From Orcinus orca (taxonomy: Eukaryota; Chordata; Mammalia; Artiodactyla; Delphinidae), in assembly GCF_937001465.1 (NCBI RefSeq), contig NC_064568.1, positions 63,558,515 to 63,622,514 on the forward strand: a stretch of 64,000 bases of DNA, read 5' to 3'. This document shows, piece after piece, positions 35,863 through 49,489 of this stretch (positions are counted from its first letter, which is position 1; each line of letters begins with the position of its first letter). Below the pieces are notes generated by a model. The model did not search any database. It was not told the origin of the DNA and saw nothing but the letters and a program-made list of their open reading frames with translations. The position numbers and the translations under genes are program-made.

Positions 35863-37100
35863 GAGAAAATGTCATGACACCAGGCTCGTCTAGCTCAGAA
35901 TAATGTCTGAGATTTGTGACAGAACGATTTTAGTGCACCAGCTTACATGTAATTTTCTGAATAATTTCTAATCCTTCTAGAGATCCTGAATGTGGCTCGA
36001 AATTGGTATTCTGTTAATTCTCTGCATCTTCTTCTGTTTCTTTCCCTTAAACATGGGTCATGGGAAGAGTCCTCCGGTTTATGTTTAGATTGCTGCTTGC
36101 TCACTTATTTCTTTTTTTAGCATTTCAAAACGTTTTTACAGCTTCCCTCCTACTGTTTTGTTTGGCAACAGCTTTTCTAACTAAAGCAGCTGAAAGAAAA
36201 TTTCCACAGTAGCAGGGTGCCATATAAAACAGGATCCCACACCTATAATCTAAATGGCCAGAAATGATAAAATACTTGCCATTAAAAAATACATGTTCTT
36301 TACAACTTATCTGGAAAAAGGGTTTCCTTAGAGTGACATATAATCTAAGGACATTTGAAATGAGTCCACATAGCCCCTCACTTCAGTGGAGCGAACAGCA
36401 GTAAGAGTAGAAAGAAAATGTGTTTATAAAAACTCGATGGGTTTACTGCAACTTTGGAATGTGGCTCTCAGTAATGAGCCTTTTAAATCATTATAAATAC
36501 AATAATTTTTGAAGGTGAGCTAGAGTTTTCCATTATCTTTAATGTAGCCATTTGGTTTTAAACACGTTCATTCACACGAGTGATTAAAGTGAATACCATT
36601 TATTTAAAAATAAGAATACATGAAAAGTACAAGACACTGTATGTTTATGTCTGTCGTATACAAAGTTTCAGTTATAAATATTTGCTCTCTGTCTCATTAA
36701 CTTTTAACTTTTGGAATGGGTGGGTCCCAAGTCTGGCCACATCAGCAAGGGGCAGAAATAGATTTTCTCTGTAAAGTAGAAAGAAATATACATAAAAGGC
36801 TGTAAAAATTATTTACCAATCAGTCTAACACTTAAAAATATGGCCCAAGCACAGTGTAAGCAGGAAGGAATGTGTAAACTTTTCCTTGCCCTCCTTTTAG
36901 TGGTGATGCAATTAATGCTTTATCGGTAATGAAAACACATTTACTGGATTGAAGTTTAAGACTTAGATTTACATGGATGAGGTGCAGGAGACAGTAGCTT
37001 CTGCTCCTGAGCGCCCCCTGGCTTCTTTTTCTTGTTCTGCTCTTTTTGGGGGGATGGGTGTGTGAAGAGGCAAGGAAGGGGATAATTTGGCAGAGATGTT

Positions 37101-37102
<2 letters not shown>
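35863..37102. other. Intron sequence, no recognised feature
   Basis: AT-rich unique sequence, GC-richer from 36950. No exon recognised. Confidence 0.4.

Positions 37103-37143
<41 letters not shown>
37103..37143. repeat. (GT)n microsatellite, about 20 units
   Basis: Uninterrupted GT dinucleotides followed by gagcgtgac. Probably length-polymorphic. Confidence 0.95.
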
Positions 37144-37145
<2 letters not shown>

Positions 37146-40100
37146 CGTGACTGAAGGAGAGAGAAAGTGGAAGAACTGGTGTGGAGAGCTTTTGGGGAGA
37201 GCCCCGGAATTCTTTTGCTTATAAGGCACAGTGTCCTTGGCAAGGTAATTTCATCTTCTGCGAGTCTCATCCCCTATATCCTAGAGGAGTTGCCCTCTGC
37301 CATCGGCCAGAGAGGAGCCTGGTGAAATTTACAAGACCGCAGTTCCCATTTCGTGGGGTTACAGGAGTTCTTTCACCCAGATAGGCTAGTTAGGATATCA
37401 CATGGTGATTTAGAGTTGCAAACGTGAGTGTTGCAAGAGACAAGCAAACATGGTATGCCTTTCATAGCCAAGCCTTATAAATTTTCTAGCATCACTTTTC
37501 CATACCATATTAGTTGATGTAGTTACAAAGCCACCCAGTTTCAAAGGGAGGGGATCCATGCCACCTCTTGACTGGGGAGGGGTGTTGTAGAGGAGCACAT
37601 GGGTGGGGAGATATCATTGGAGCCATTTTTTTAATCTGTGACACTTATGTTTTTTAAAATGATCTAGTAATTAATCTAGTTTTGCATGTGTTTTTTCTTA
37701 CTGATAATTAAAGAATAAATACAGCTGATAGAAAAGTGGGTTCTGCATTGTGAAACCCCCAAATTCCAAAAATATATATATATATATATTAGTACTCTCA
37801 GGGCTGCTAATGTTTACCTGACTCCTATCCACTCCCTATATACAATTGTGTTGCCTCACATGGGAGTCAGGTTGGTATTTGAGTGATTAACATGAAGTGC
37901 AATATTTTAAAGTGGCTCCATCCTTCAATTACGTCATTGCTACTGTTGTCACAGAGAGCATGCAAATTGCCTAAAGCATAGTCACAGATTTTTAAAACAC
38001 CTTTGTCTCTCTCAGAAAAGAACATGGAAATATGAAAATGTTTTCTTCTTTTTATTAGGATGGTGAGCACTACATGTTTTTTCTTTTTGAACTTGTTTAA
38101 GGTTATACTTTGGAACAAAATTGGAAAAAAAATGAGTTGCTAGCACTGTACATATTACTTGGCATTCAACAGTAACTCATTCTCGACCTAAGATGTAATT
38201 TCACTTCTGTGTGCAAAGAAAAAAGCAAAGCTTATAACGAAAAGCAATAACGTCACAATTCTACTGGTTAGATTTTCTTATTTTTTTCACATCGTAGGGT
38301 ATAATTCAATACTTTTTTAGACTTTTTCCCCCATGAGGCCAAAAACTATGATTCTACTCAAAGATTTACTATGCTCAACATGCACTGCTTTTCTAATTGC
38401 TTAATCTGATCAATTACATTTTGACTAAAAATTTGTTTTTTTGGTTCTTAGATTTATGAAATGTACCAAAAATGTTCAAATAAAATACTTTATCTCACTT
38501 TTTATATATTTTATAAATATATTTTTATATATTTTACTTTTTATATATATCTCACAATTATATTGTGTTTATCAAATTTTCTCTAAGTTTACCCATGAAA
38601 GAAAAAAATTTTCAAAGCCATTTTGATCATATGAAAATTCCATTTTTGTATATGATTAAAATTATATTAAAATTGGACCATGAATTATCAGTATGCAGCG
38701 ACAGTTTGAAAGGTCTTGCATATAATACAATTGCATAAAAGCTGAATAGAGTACAGTTTGGCACAGAAAGACTTGATTCTAACTTTTTAATGGCATTTTC
38801 TGCATTATGCTGATTAGTTTGTCAATCTTATTTTACTATAAACTAATTCCATTGATATAACTCCTGACTAAGCCACTTAACATGCAATCCACTTTAAGAG
38901 AAGCAGAGTTTGTCCTGTGGACCAGACTCCAAGGAACTAAAGTATTTCCTGGGTGCCACGGTTATGACTCTCATGGGAAGAATCACAGCCATTAGTGAAA
39001 ACCAGGTTTAAAGTTTAAAGTGTTAAGATTAAATGTGGACTGTTTTGATCATAAGTTTTAAGTATGCCAAGCATCACTTGTTTTTAAGAATTCACGATCC
39101 TTGTACGTTGAACACTGAAAATGAAACATATACTAATTATTTTTAAATTGATTATGGTTTTAAAGACATGTTTTGTTGATATGTTTATAAAGAATTATTA
39201 TTCCAGTTAATTTTTAAAAATAAAAATAAAGTATTTTTTCCTAATTTTTAGATATACACACAGACAGACAGACAGACACACATACACACACACTACATGC
39301 ACACTGATCTAATATTGCCTGGTTAAATTGCTGGAAAGTTCTCTAGGAGTCATATGGAATAGTAAACATTGGAAATTAGATAAATCTGAATGCTAAAAGT
39401 AATATTACATTCCAAAAATAATATTAAGCAATAGGTTAGTTTTATATTTCAAACTGACACATTAATGAGACATATATATGCTAACATTTCACTTCTTCCA
39501 TATTTGATAAAATAAAAGGAATACAAATGTATATTATTCACTTAGAGTAAATATAAAACATTTACATTCTTATACTTAAAAATTTTTATCCAAATTCATT
39601 TATCCTGAATATCCAATTTATCAAATTAAAGGCTGATTGGAATTATATTTTTAGAATAATAGAATATTTTGTAACATCTATGAATTTTAGCTATTTGTTC
39701 ATCGTCAATGTATAGGACATTCTTTTGAAGAATGCTGTTCATTTTATAAATATCTTGGATAACTTCAAATTTGTAAAGGCAAAAGTTCAGAGTTTAAAAC
39801 TGAGCTGCTTTAATTGTTCTAGGCACTCACATTCCTGTTTGCTTTATAAACTAAATTAAGTACTCTTTGAAATATCAACATATTGAAGCAAATTCACACT
39901 AACAACTTGAGAGCGTTAATACTACTTACTCCAGACCTTGTACTGCTGTGATGTGGGACTATCAAGAAATTTTAACACTGTTCTTAGTCAAGACTGATGC
40001 ATCATGTATTGAATTCAGCTTATAGTATATAGTGAGAAACATATTTCTTAGTAGTCCCAAAATAGTTATTTCTTCACAAGTCCTCCAGGTTGTAGGTTTC

Positions 40101-42744
40101 CTGAGCTTTCAGTGACATCATTGTATCTGGTTAGAAATAACAACATACACATTTTCCGACAGAAAATCTGAGACCTGACTCTTACTTATTTCTGATATGA
40201 TTTGGCAAAGTATTTTCATCCTTTATGCCTTGGATTCTTTCCATTCATTTATTCACCTATTCACTGCTTTTATTGTGTCTCTGTTAAACACTGCATTGAA
40301 TTCTTTTTTGTAATCAAAAATTGAATAATGTGTGGTTGATAGCAATATCTGTATAATGATCCAATTGTAAAGTTAAAATGGGTAATAAGAATGAAATCAC
40401 TAAAAAAAAAATTGACTCATATAATGGGGTTATAAAATCAAGTGAATATCTGTAAATGAGCTGTCATAAAATAGAACCTAGGAATCCAAATATGTTCAAC
40501 AGTTTATCTTTAAGAGGTTGTCTGTCCAGGCTTTTCAAGTTTTGTCTTCTGTAGTGCTTAGCCAGACAGAGCTCTTCAGAGCCATACGATGTCAAATCAT
40601 TGCAGTTAGATCTTACAGGCTATTGTGACTGCATTGCTTGCCAGCATAACAAGAACTTTTTTGCTACAGCGCTCTCTTATTGCCAGTGAGATGGTCTGCC
40701 TCAAACCTCCCAAGCTTCCCCTCTGCTCACCAGCGCAGCTCTCCACTGTGGGCAGGGGGGCTTCCAGAAGGAAGTGTAAGTATAGAGGGGAAAGTCCATT
40801 TACAGTCATCGAGAATGAATACAATTAGACACAGTATTTTAAAAGTCACTTCTGCTCCCATGCATGAGAAATAACACTGTTGACAGTGTTATTAACAAAC
40901 ACAAAGGCATGATATATGAGAGGCAACACAGTTGAACGGAAAGAAAATTATACTGGGAGCTTTGAGACTTCTTGCCCCTACTTCAGAGTCATGTTGGGAA
41001 CATGATTGTTTTGACATGGGACGACCAGGAGGGTGGTCACCAAAGGCATTGACCCGAACAAAGAATCACTAATGCATATTTGTTATGTTTGCCTTAGGAA
41101 ACGGGAAATGTTATTGAATAAGATGACTCTGGTTTCTCTGTCTGGAACATTGGTCTCCTAGTGTATAACCCACAAATCCATTGGGTAGATTGCGTTTATT
41201 TTATAATTTAAAAATGAATATTTGTAGACATTAATAGATTATGATGAAAATGGCTTGCAGGTTTCACAGTAAAAGAGTGTGGGTCATGTATGCTACTTGC
41301 TTGGGTCACTCCTGAGAAGCCTGCACATTCCTTCCAATAGAGGGCGGTACAGAGGGCCTTAGAACACAAAGGTAATGTTGAATAAGGAAGCACAGGAAAT
41401 TATACACAGCCCAAATTAGTTTTTAGGCTTCTGGACTTAAGAAGTTTTGTGAGTATGGTGTCAGACCATTTTAGCAGTGGCAGCCAAGACGGTACTGGGT
41501 AGAAAAAAAAAAAAAACTAGATGTTCAATTTTCCAGAGATTTCCTGTGTTTATTATTGTAAGACTGTGATTTATTAAAACTGTCTTACTTCGTCAAGCAG
41601 ACCAAGATTTCCTCTGTGCTACTGAGGCTAAGATATATGGGGTTTGTGGAAAGAGTCTGTGAATGAGACAGGGTTGGAGTACCCAGGCTATAAGCTATTC
41701 ATGGCTGGGTAGAGCGTTTTCACTTATGGCTGTCAGGAAGGGTGCTTAGTCCCATTTTTTTTCTCATGGCTGAATTTACGAATGTGTACCTTTAAGAGGA
41801 GTTACTGCTCAAATTGAGTTTTGAGTTATAGGTTCTGAAACCACATTATTTACATTTGTATAGTAATCTGTGGCATGTGTTGAAGAAATGACACGTCCTG
41901 TATCCATCCTTCCTGCTGCATAAGGAAAAGTATTACCATAAATGAGATATCATCTAGCCAGTGGAGATAGTATGCAAACACCTTCTGATATTGTCTGCTC
42001 ATTTTGAAGAGATCTGAATGCTGTCCTGGGTGATGGTGGGGTAAAAAAATCCTTCAAATATATTTTAAAAAAATTATTCAACACAGTGTATTAGTGAGGG
42101 TTATAGGTCCATGAGGATAAATCTATTTCCTGGCAAAATTTAAGATGGTTTATTTAGCAGAGACTTTATAAAAATACATATACCCAGAAATATTATGGAT
42201 ATATACCAAGAATAAGACATGCCAAACTGAACTCAAATGGTAAGGAAAAGAAGTACTATAGACACCATAGATCTTTATTTCAGATAGATTCTTAACTATC
42301 TTGATGATATAACTAAGAGCGAGGTAGGAAATTTCAACCAGGCTTGGAGTCTCCGAAATGTTATTATTTTTCTTTGATCAATGGAACTTTTTTCACCCTG
42401 GATGAAACTTTATTTAGAACCTCAATATACGATACAGGCAGAAAAATTACCACAAAATATTTGTATAGTTTCCTCCCAAGACCCTGGATGGGGCCCTAGC
42501 AATGTGCTCACCTGGTCATGTGTTTCAGTAAAATTTACAAAAGTTAGAGATTTTTGAAGATATTTAGACAATATGGAGGATGTGCTTAACAAAGAGGAAT
42601 TAGAGAGTGTGCTTTACAGTCAGACAGGGTCCCGTCCCTTCTCCCCCATTCACTGGGTGATTCTCCTCATCCTTTCCATCTCTGTCTACTTCTTCTTCTA
42701 CAGAAACTGTCCCTCTCATTGGGTGGTTAAAAATGTTTGAAGAG
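37144..42744. other. AT-rich intron block with little repeat content
   Basis: Long unique stretch. Notable local features: (ta)n at 37772-37789, a quasi-repeated tttttatatatttta motif at 38496-38556, (gaca)n/(ca)n at 39252-39293, and a perfect 10-bp-arm hairpin at 40870-40893. No LINE, SINE or exon recognised in 37.6-42.7 kb. Confidence 0.45.
40870..40893. repeat. Perfect short hairpin
   Basis: Arms aataacactg and cagtgttatt pair perfectly over 10 bp around a ttga loop. No flanking element or microRNA-length stem was seen. Confidence 0.8.
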
Positions 42745-42959
42745 GGTTTCCCTGGTGGCGCAGTGGTTGAGAGTCCGCCTGCCGATGCAGGGGACACGGG
42801 TTCGTGTCCCGGTCCGGGAAGATCCCACATGCCGCGGAGCGGCTGGGCCCGTGAGCCATGGCCGCTGAGCCTGCGCGTCTGGAGCCTGTGCTCCGCAACG
42901 GGAGAGGCAACAACAGTGAGAGGCCCAAGTACCACAAAAAAAAAAAAAAAAAAAAAAAA
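42745..42959 (+). mobile_element. CHR-2-type SINE, plus strand
   Basis: Starts agggtttccctggtggcgca and retains intact tRNA-like A and B box regions (agtggttgagagtccgcctg; gggttcgtgtcccggtccgg), body ggagcctgtgctccgcaacg and a 24-25-A tail. This is the best-preserved CHR copy here. No convincing target-site duplication was found; the right flank begins gatggagtatc. Confidence 0.93.
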
Positions 42960-45779
42960 GATGGAGTATCTTACCTGGATTTTAGATTCTACTCAAAACA
43001 CATTTGCCATTTAAAAACAGTGCTAACTTCAACTCTGAGTAATTCTACTCCATCACACAATACAGTTGCCTCACCAGAGCCACGATGATGTATTGAATAA
43101 TTTCTGTGGTGATGCAAAACAACTCAACTCCTCTCAGGAAGTTTGCATTCTCCTTATTGACTCACTCTTACTGAGTTAAAATCATAAAGGAAAAAGTTTT
43201 ATGTGACATACACGTCTGTGAGACTTTCACATAAAAAAAATTATGGTAAATGCACCTCTGGAACTTAGTGACCTGTACAATGTGATATCTTTGTAATTAT
43301 ACTTGTTCTGGGAAAAGGAAAAAAAAAAGTTCATCAGTGATTAGATTCTAAATGAACATCTCACACAACATATATTCAGTTGGAACTGAACAAAATTTAC
43401 TCAATGAATATTTTGTTTTCTCTATCAACTGTTATTCAGAAGAGAGGTAAAGGGTATAGATACTTTTACTTTTCATTTCATTGGACTTGAAAATGAAAGA
43501 AGGGTATGAATTTAAAAATTAATTTCTATAGAATATCTCCATAATTATCAGAAGAATTTTAATCAACAATTATGTTTTAAGTTTGGGCTTATTAAACCCT
43601 TTCCTTTTATAGTATACTAGAGTATAATTTATCATAGAAATTATATTTGCATATATAATATATGAATAGTTGTGCTTTATGACTATTTTTAAATAATTTC
43701 ACACTTTATGCAGTCTTACTCCATTAAACTCTATGAATATTTTGCTCCTTTAAAAAACATGCCCCTGAGTTATTTACATTTGGCCTAGATAAGGGTTAGC
43801 TTAAATATTTGTCATTATTCTACTTTAGGTTGCCAAGAAAAATACTTCCTTACCTGCTTCATAGAACTTCAGATCACATGGCATTTGTATTATTTTGTAT
43901 TTTTGGTATGTACACACACACACATACACACATTTCCCACCACTAGCCTGTGTATTATATGTATATGGACTGCCTCTGCATCATTTTTTAATGCCATAAT
44001 GTTAGATATATTGTAAGTGTATAAAATGTTGAAATGAGTCAATATTCAAACATTGAAGGGCATTTAAAAAGTCCATTTTTAAGGTCTCACGATATTTTAA
44101 AATTAGCTTTTGTATCCACCAATGACAAATTTTATAGTCTATTTGTAAAATATATACTCATATGCATTATTTTGAAATTCCAATAATCTCAGGGAATTCG
44201 GATGAGCATTTAACAATGCTTAAACAATATTTTAGCCACTGCTGTTGTCTGGAGAACACATTGAAAGCATAAATATTTAGGAGAGATTATTATATTCAGA
44301 TAATGACAAAGTATTAGTAAAATGTCTAAATATGTGTAATGTGGAGTGTCCAAATATAATCACCCCATGATAGAGTTAGTAGCAAGTAAAATAAAAGCTC
44401 TAAATAAAAGCTCTAAAAATTACATTCTAATTTTTGTGATGCTTTGCATATCTTTAAGATGCTTGCAAATTATTGCACAATTATTGTGACTATTTGAATC
44501 CATATCAAAATTTGGATACCTAGAACAATTGATTCACCATGGTATAGCCTGTTTGATTGGCTAGGTAGGTATGGCCATTCCCACACCGTGGCCAGATGAT
44601 GGCAAATCCTGTTACTAACCAAATAATGGGAATTTTTATGATCTTAAATGAAAAGTTACAGCAAAATCTTAAAAATATGTTAATTCAAACCAGATGTAGA
44701 AAGATTTTGTTAAGATGTCAAAATAGTACTGTAAAGGAATAGTTCTATTATTGTTTGACTAATAGTTAGACTTTAGACATTAAAATAACATCAGATTGAA
44801 GTATAATATAAACTCTCTGAGTAAAAAAATAAAGTAAAGCAAGGATTTTATACCTTTAATTGAAACCTGCTCTACTTTATTCACTGTAATAAAATTATAT
44901 CCTATCATGATTTCCTAAAGCTCTTTACATAATTGTCTTTATTGACCAAATTTAGCCAGAATACTATTATGTCTTAAATGACCTCATTATAGTGTGGCTG
45001 TTTTTAAAAAGGAAAATGTTCTGATTTGTTGGATTCTAATTAATGTATTTATCATAATTTCATTAATTTCAATGATTATCAAAGTTTAGCTTTCATGACC
45101 TGGGAATTTGGTTACTGTCATCTCTGCTTATTTTCTAGTTCTGCTGATTGAAATATCTATTAAGTCACAGTTTAATTACATAAATTTCTACATAATGATT
45201 GAAGATTTTTGTTAAACTACATATAGAGTGAAATAGTCACTTACAGGTTAATATGGCCTATATTTCTTGAAGATTAAAATTTGTCTTGTCTCCTTCATGC
45301 TGTGATGCACTGCCACACCTTATTCTCTAACTGCATATTGGTTTGAGAAGCACTCTTTATTGATTTCTGTTATCATGTTAATGTAAATGTGTCTCATAAA
45401 TAAACATACTGTGTTTAGTTAGACATAAGTATTAGTAATATCAATGAACATTATTCTCTAGTAAGAGTGTTTTAGATTTCATTACAATGTCCTAAAACTA
45501 GCAGTAACTTTACTTGTCTTTCTGATTGAAATTAGGAATAAGTGCTCTAAATTTTTTATGATAATTTGTGAGTGCATGTTTGCATATATATGTGTGTGAG
45601 AGAGAGACACAGAGAGACAGAGACAGAGAGACAGAGCTCACACTCTAGCCTCAGACACAAACTGGATATATAATCAAGAACTATGTTGAAATCTGCACAA
45701 ATGTTAACTATTTTTAAAAGAAGTTATAAAAGAGTGAGGATTACATTTTTGAGTAAAGTCACCTTCCTTATACTACCAG
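42960..45779. other. AT-rich intron block, no recognised feature
   Basis: Low-complexity AT-rich sequence; (ca)n at 43912-43931; a 14-bp tandem duplication containing aataaaagctct near 44390-44416; a purine-rich (gaga/caga)n run at 45595-45637. Confidence 0.45.
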
Positions 45780-46060
45780 CCACTGTGTCCTATTAATTTT
45801 TCTCTGGTACTTCCATTCCCAGTGCCATTTCAGTGCAGTGGAACTTGTCACAAGCTTCATCCTCACCATTGCCTGAGAATTGCCTCTCTTTTCTCTTGAC
45901 TGCACCTCTGCACCTCTCCCAAGTTAATCGTTCTAAAATACTGCATCTATCCCAGTCTTCCCTTGCTAATTCAGCACCCACTCTTCATGACTGTCTATTG
46001 TCTTCACAATAAATCCTGAATTTTTAGAATAACGTGAACCTAACTCAAGACACATCAAAG
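45780..46060 (+). mobile_element. Possible L2 fragment
   Basis: Weak sense-strand resemblance to the L2 3' region (aatcgttctaaaatactgca, ttgtcttcacaataaatcct). Diverged; boundaries approximate. Confidence 0.4.
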
Positions 46061-46370
46061 TGTGTGGCCCCCTGTCTTAATTTATAATCTATTTCTTGAT
46101 TGTTTGCCAGTAATCTTTTCTAGCTGGATAGTGTATTCCTACTGCTACACCCACCTCTTCCTCTTTTCCAACCCTATTGATTTTTCAGTGTTTCAGCCTT
46201 TATGGCTTTGTAATGAATTATCTGAGACTTTAGTGGTGTCAATAAACATTTGACATGCTCATCAAATCTTAGGGTCAGAATTTGAACAGGGTACAGGAGC
46301 AAAGTTGTCTCTGGTACACAGAGTCTGGGGCCTCAGGCTGAATCACCTGGAGCTCCTTCAATCACAAGTT

Positions 46371-46422
46371 TAAGGGTTAGGGTTAGGGTTACGGTTAGGG
46401 TTAAGTTTAGGATTAGGATTAG
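46371..46422 (+). repeat. Interstitial telomere-like repeat
   Basis: Eight and two-thirds hexamers in perfect register from 46371: TAAGGG, TTAGGG, TTAGGG, TTACGG, TTAGGG, TTAAGT, TTAGGA, TTAGGA, TTAG. Three are exact vertebrate telomere units and the others carry one or two substitutions, with divergence increasing to the right. No indel breaks the register. Confidence 0.93.
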
Positions 46423-46790
46423 TGTTGACTGTTGGCCGGGGGCTCACCTCCTCTTCACGTGGGACTCTCCATGTGGGCCTCTTCCTGTGGCTGCTCTGCA
46501 GGAGCTAGTTTTTCTCAGAGCAGATCAGCTGACTTTCCCATGGTGGCTCCCCTCAAGGAGAAAGCCATATAGAAGCTCCATCCTTTTTCATAAGCTAGCC
46601 TCATCATTCACATGGCATTATTTTTGCTGTGCTCTATTGGTTGGAGCAGTCACAAGCCTGCCTAGGTTCAAGTGGATGATAAATAGCATCCACTTCTTGA
46701 TGGAGATCGGTGAGGTTTTGGAAGAACATGTGGGATTGGAAATACTGCTGTGGCCATTTTAAAAACTGTCATTATGTCATATTAGGGACT
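46423..46790 (+). repeat. Ancient repeat, probably an old L1M 3' UTR
   Basis: Resembles a common old mammalian repeat I know from L1M-type 3' regions: cttcacgtgggactctccat, ctctattggttggagcagtc, agcatccacttcttgatgga, gtggccattttaaaaactgt. The family name is uncertain. It directly abuts the telomere-like tract. Confidence 0.5.
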
Positions 46791-46939
46791 GTAGTTCTCA
46801 TCCCATATACTCTTTTAAACGTTCCTAGATTAGTATAGGCCCTGCCAACCTTTCCCCATTCTGAGCTCTTATAAACTGTGCTCTTGTTCACAACCAGTAT
46901 ATTTTTTTGAATTGTTAACTTTCCTAGTGCATCTCTTTG

Positions 46940-47060
46940 ATCTCCCCAACTATATTGCAAATTGCTCAGTGCAAGGACGTTACTTTCCAGTGTTTATATT
47001 TCCCACAGGGCCTAGCATAGGGCTTTGGACACAATTGATGTTCAATAAACCTCTGGGTTA
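46940..47060 (+). mobile_element. L2 3' end fragment
   Basis: Matches the L2 tail order: agtgcaaggacgttactttc, cagggcctagcatagggctt, gatgttcaataaacc. Short and diverged. Confidence 0.55.
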
Positions 47061-48513
47061 AAGTGAAATAGGCTTAGAATAAAATAAGCTTTGGCTTTTA
47101 TGCATCATAGATGTCTGTGGTGGATGGTCTTTGTGAAGGATGCAGCTATGGGGTGGGCAATGGTGGCTGTGATCTCTAAGAAATAAGTGAACAAGAATCA
47201 CATTTTAGACAGAATTAAATGTGTTTGGAGTGAATGAAACATGAAGGCTTAAATGTCAACAAGGCATGATGGCAGTCAGTGGGAAGTGCTTTTTTGCATC
47301 TTAAGTATTTAATTTTAAATTTAAAATGTATTTAAAAATTCATTTAATTATTCCAAATAATAATCATTGAAAGTATTAAATTGAATTCTATGGGCATTTA
47401 ACTCAGAGTCAATAAGACTAATGGACCAGTAAGAGTAAATATTGTAACATTTCACATTAAAAAAAAATGTGTAGCTATGCTAATAAAAGCATTTATACTC
47501 TAATTTACTTTTATTTCCTTTTAAATTAAAAACAATACATGCTTATTTTAACAAGTCAAGGTATATAGAGAAAAAACAAGTCTTCCCTCAACCGTTCCCA
47601 TACTGAAGATACAAAGTTTGGTTTGGTGCATGTTTTTACAGCTTTCTCCATGTTCATTTTGTATACTTTTCATTGTTTATATATTATTCCTTATATTTAT
47701 TGTTCATGCCATAATTTATTATTCTTCAATATGCAAAGCTCATGGTTATGTCAATGGTAATTTCTCTATGTGATGATTATGGGATTTGATCATCAGTTAT
47801 TGCTCTAGGAGGCTAAATTATAGACTTCGTAGCAAACTGGTAAATTTGATATTTTAATTCAAAGTTGGCTTTTTTTTAATAGATTCATAGAAAATATACA
47901 AAATGAAGTCTTTGTAGGATAAGTTTCCTGCTGTGTGCTCCATTGTATTTATTTGTTCACGTTATAAGAACAAATAGTAACTCAAGGATAGAACTACATA
48001 AAGCAGTATGACTGTTACTAACTAAAACCAATAATATACTAAGGTCTCAAACTTGTTAAATTCTTCTAATGGATATGTGTAATTTACACTTTACTAAATA
48101 TTGTAAAATTTCATATGTTAAAAATTATTTGGACATAAAATTTTCATGTGGAAGGTAAATGCACAGCCTATGGCCTTTCAAACTCTTCCCACTATCAGGG
48201 GTATTGGAGTCTTGACCATAAAATGAAAGGAAGAGAATAAAGATCAGTCAAGTGAAAACACCGGAGTTCAGAATTCCTGTCTGTCTGTAATCAGTCACTT
48301 AAACAGACCCTGTTATGTGAGGACGTTACACCCAGATCTGGTTATTATGTATTTATGACATTGAGAACTACTTATCTGGCATGGTTTTGCTATTTCAAAC
48401 ATGAATTGATAGAATATAATTGCCTGTATTATTATAACCTCCTGAAAAACTAAAAACATGATTGATAGAATATTCCAAGTCCCATATCTCTATATAACTA
48501 TTATGTATTTAAG
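47061..48513. other. Intron sequence, no recognised feature
   Basis: AT-rich; ends at the acceptor of the 48514 exon. Confidence 0.4.
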
Positions 48514-48609
48514 ATGGCAGATCACACTGAAGTGATGAAGGGCATTCGTCAATATCCAGGAATTCGATATCCTGTCCTTACTCCTAATCTTCAGGGTTTC
48601 CACCGTGCT
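48514..48609 (+). CDS. HMGCLL1: HMGCLL1 exon: MADHTEV segment
   Basis: This 96-nt exon (32 codons, phase 0 at both ends) reads MADHTEVMKGIRQYPGIRYP then VLTPNLQGFHRA. The acceptor, tatttaag before 48514, has a poor pyrimidine tract. The donor gtaagt at 48610 is the strong consensus. The MADHTEV and YPVLTPNLQGF stretches are hallmarks of HMG-CoA lyases; the HMGCL equivalent begins MGDHTEV. It follows the largest intron in the window (16.6 kb). Its first codon is ATG, but this is an internal methionine, not a start. Confidence 0.95.
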
Positions 48610-49489
48610 GTAAGTGTGCTACTAATCTTTCTAAAACTGATATGCTTCTTGTTGTAAAGATCTTTTCAAAGTTAAATTGGTGTGATATGACTCCCTCGTT
48701 ATCCTGCATAAATACTATCACTAATACCCGTAATACAGGTACATGGAGATCAGTGACCTTGTGGCATTTTTGGGACTAAAATGCTCCACATAATGGCTCT
48801 TCCAGTCTAACCGTTCAAGAATTAAAACATAGAAATACAATTACCCATTTTGATGAAATTCTTTTGAAAGTATATTTTGTGCTCGCCACTTAAACAAGGA
48901 ATACAAAATATAACAAAGATTTCCCAATACGATATTATAATTATTAATGTTATTGTAGTGGATAATTATTTTTGTTACTTTTTCTGAGGTTGCTGTTGTT
49001 CCCGCCCTCTACATGGTGCTAATCACTGTCTTTGGAATTGCCTCTACCAACTTTCCTTATTTGTCTTCCGGTTTGTTTCTTCCAATCCTATGTGCCTTGG
49101 GAATTTATATGCCGAGAAGCTTTCATAATTTCACATACTAGAAGAATCAGTGTAGTTTTAAGTAAAGGCTTGAGGTGTTATGCTTACATGGCTTTATTGT
49201 AAAAGTTGAGCAGCAGCTATTTTTGGTATTAATGGATATTTTTCATTTTTGTATTTGTGACTGGGTTGCATGAAGTTGAAATTGTGGGTGCTAGTTGGTG
49301 TATCACCTATTAGTGTATCTTGTGAAACCACTTTTATTTGAATTAATACAAATTTTATCACATTGTAAAGAAAGACAGAGACATTTTAAGAAATTATAAA
49401 TATTGCTGTCATCCGGTCCTAAAGAAGTAGGGAATGTAACCACCTTGAGAAAGATATGAGAGTACACCCTCAGGGTAGCATAGAAAGTA
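48610..49489. other. Intron sequence, no recognised feature
   Basis: AT-rich intron start; no repeat family recognised. Confidence 0.4.
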
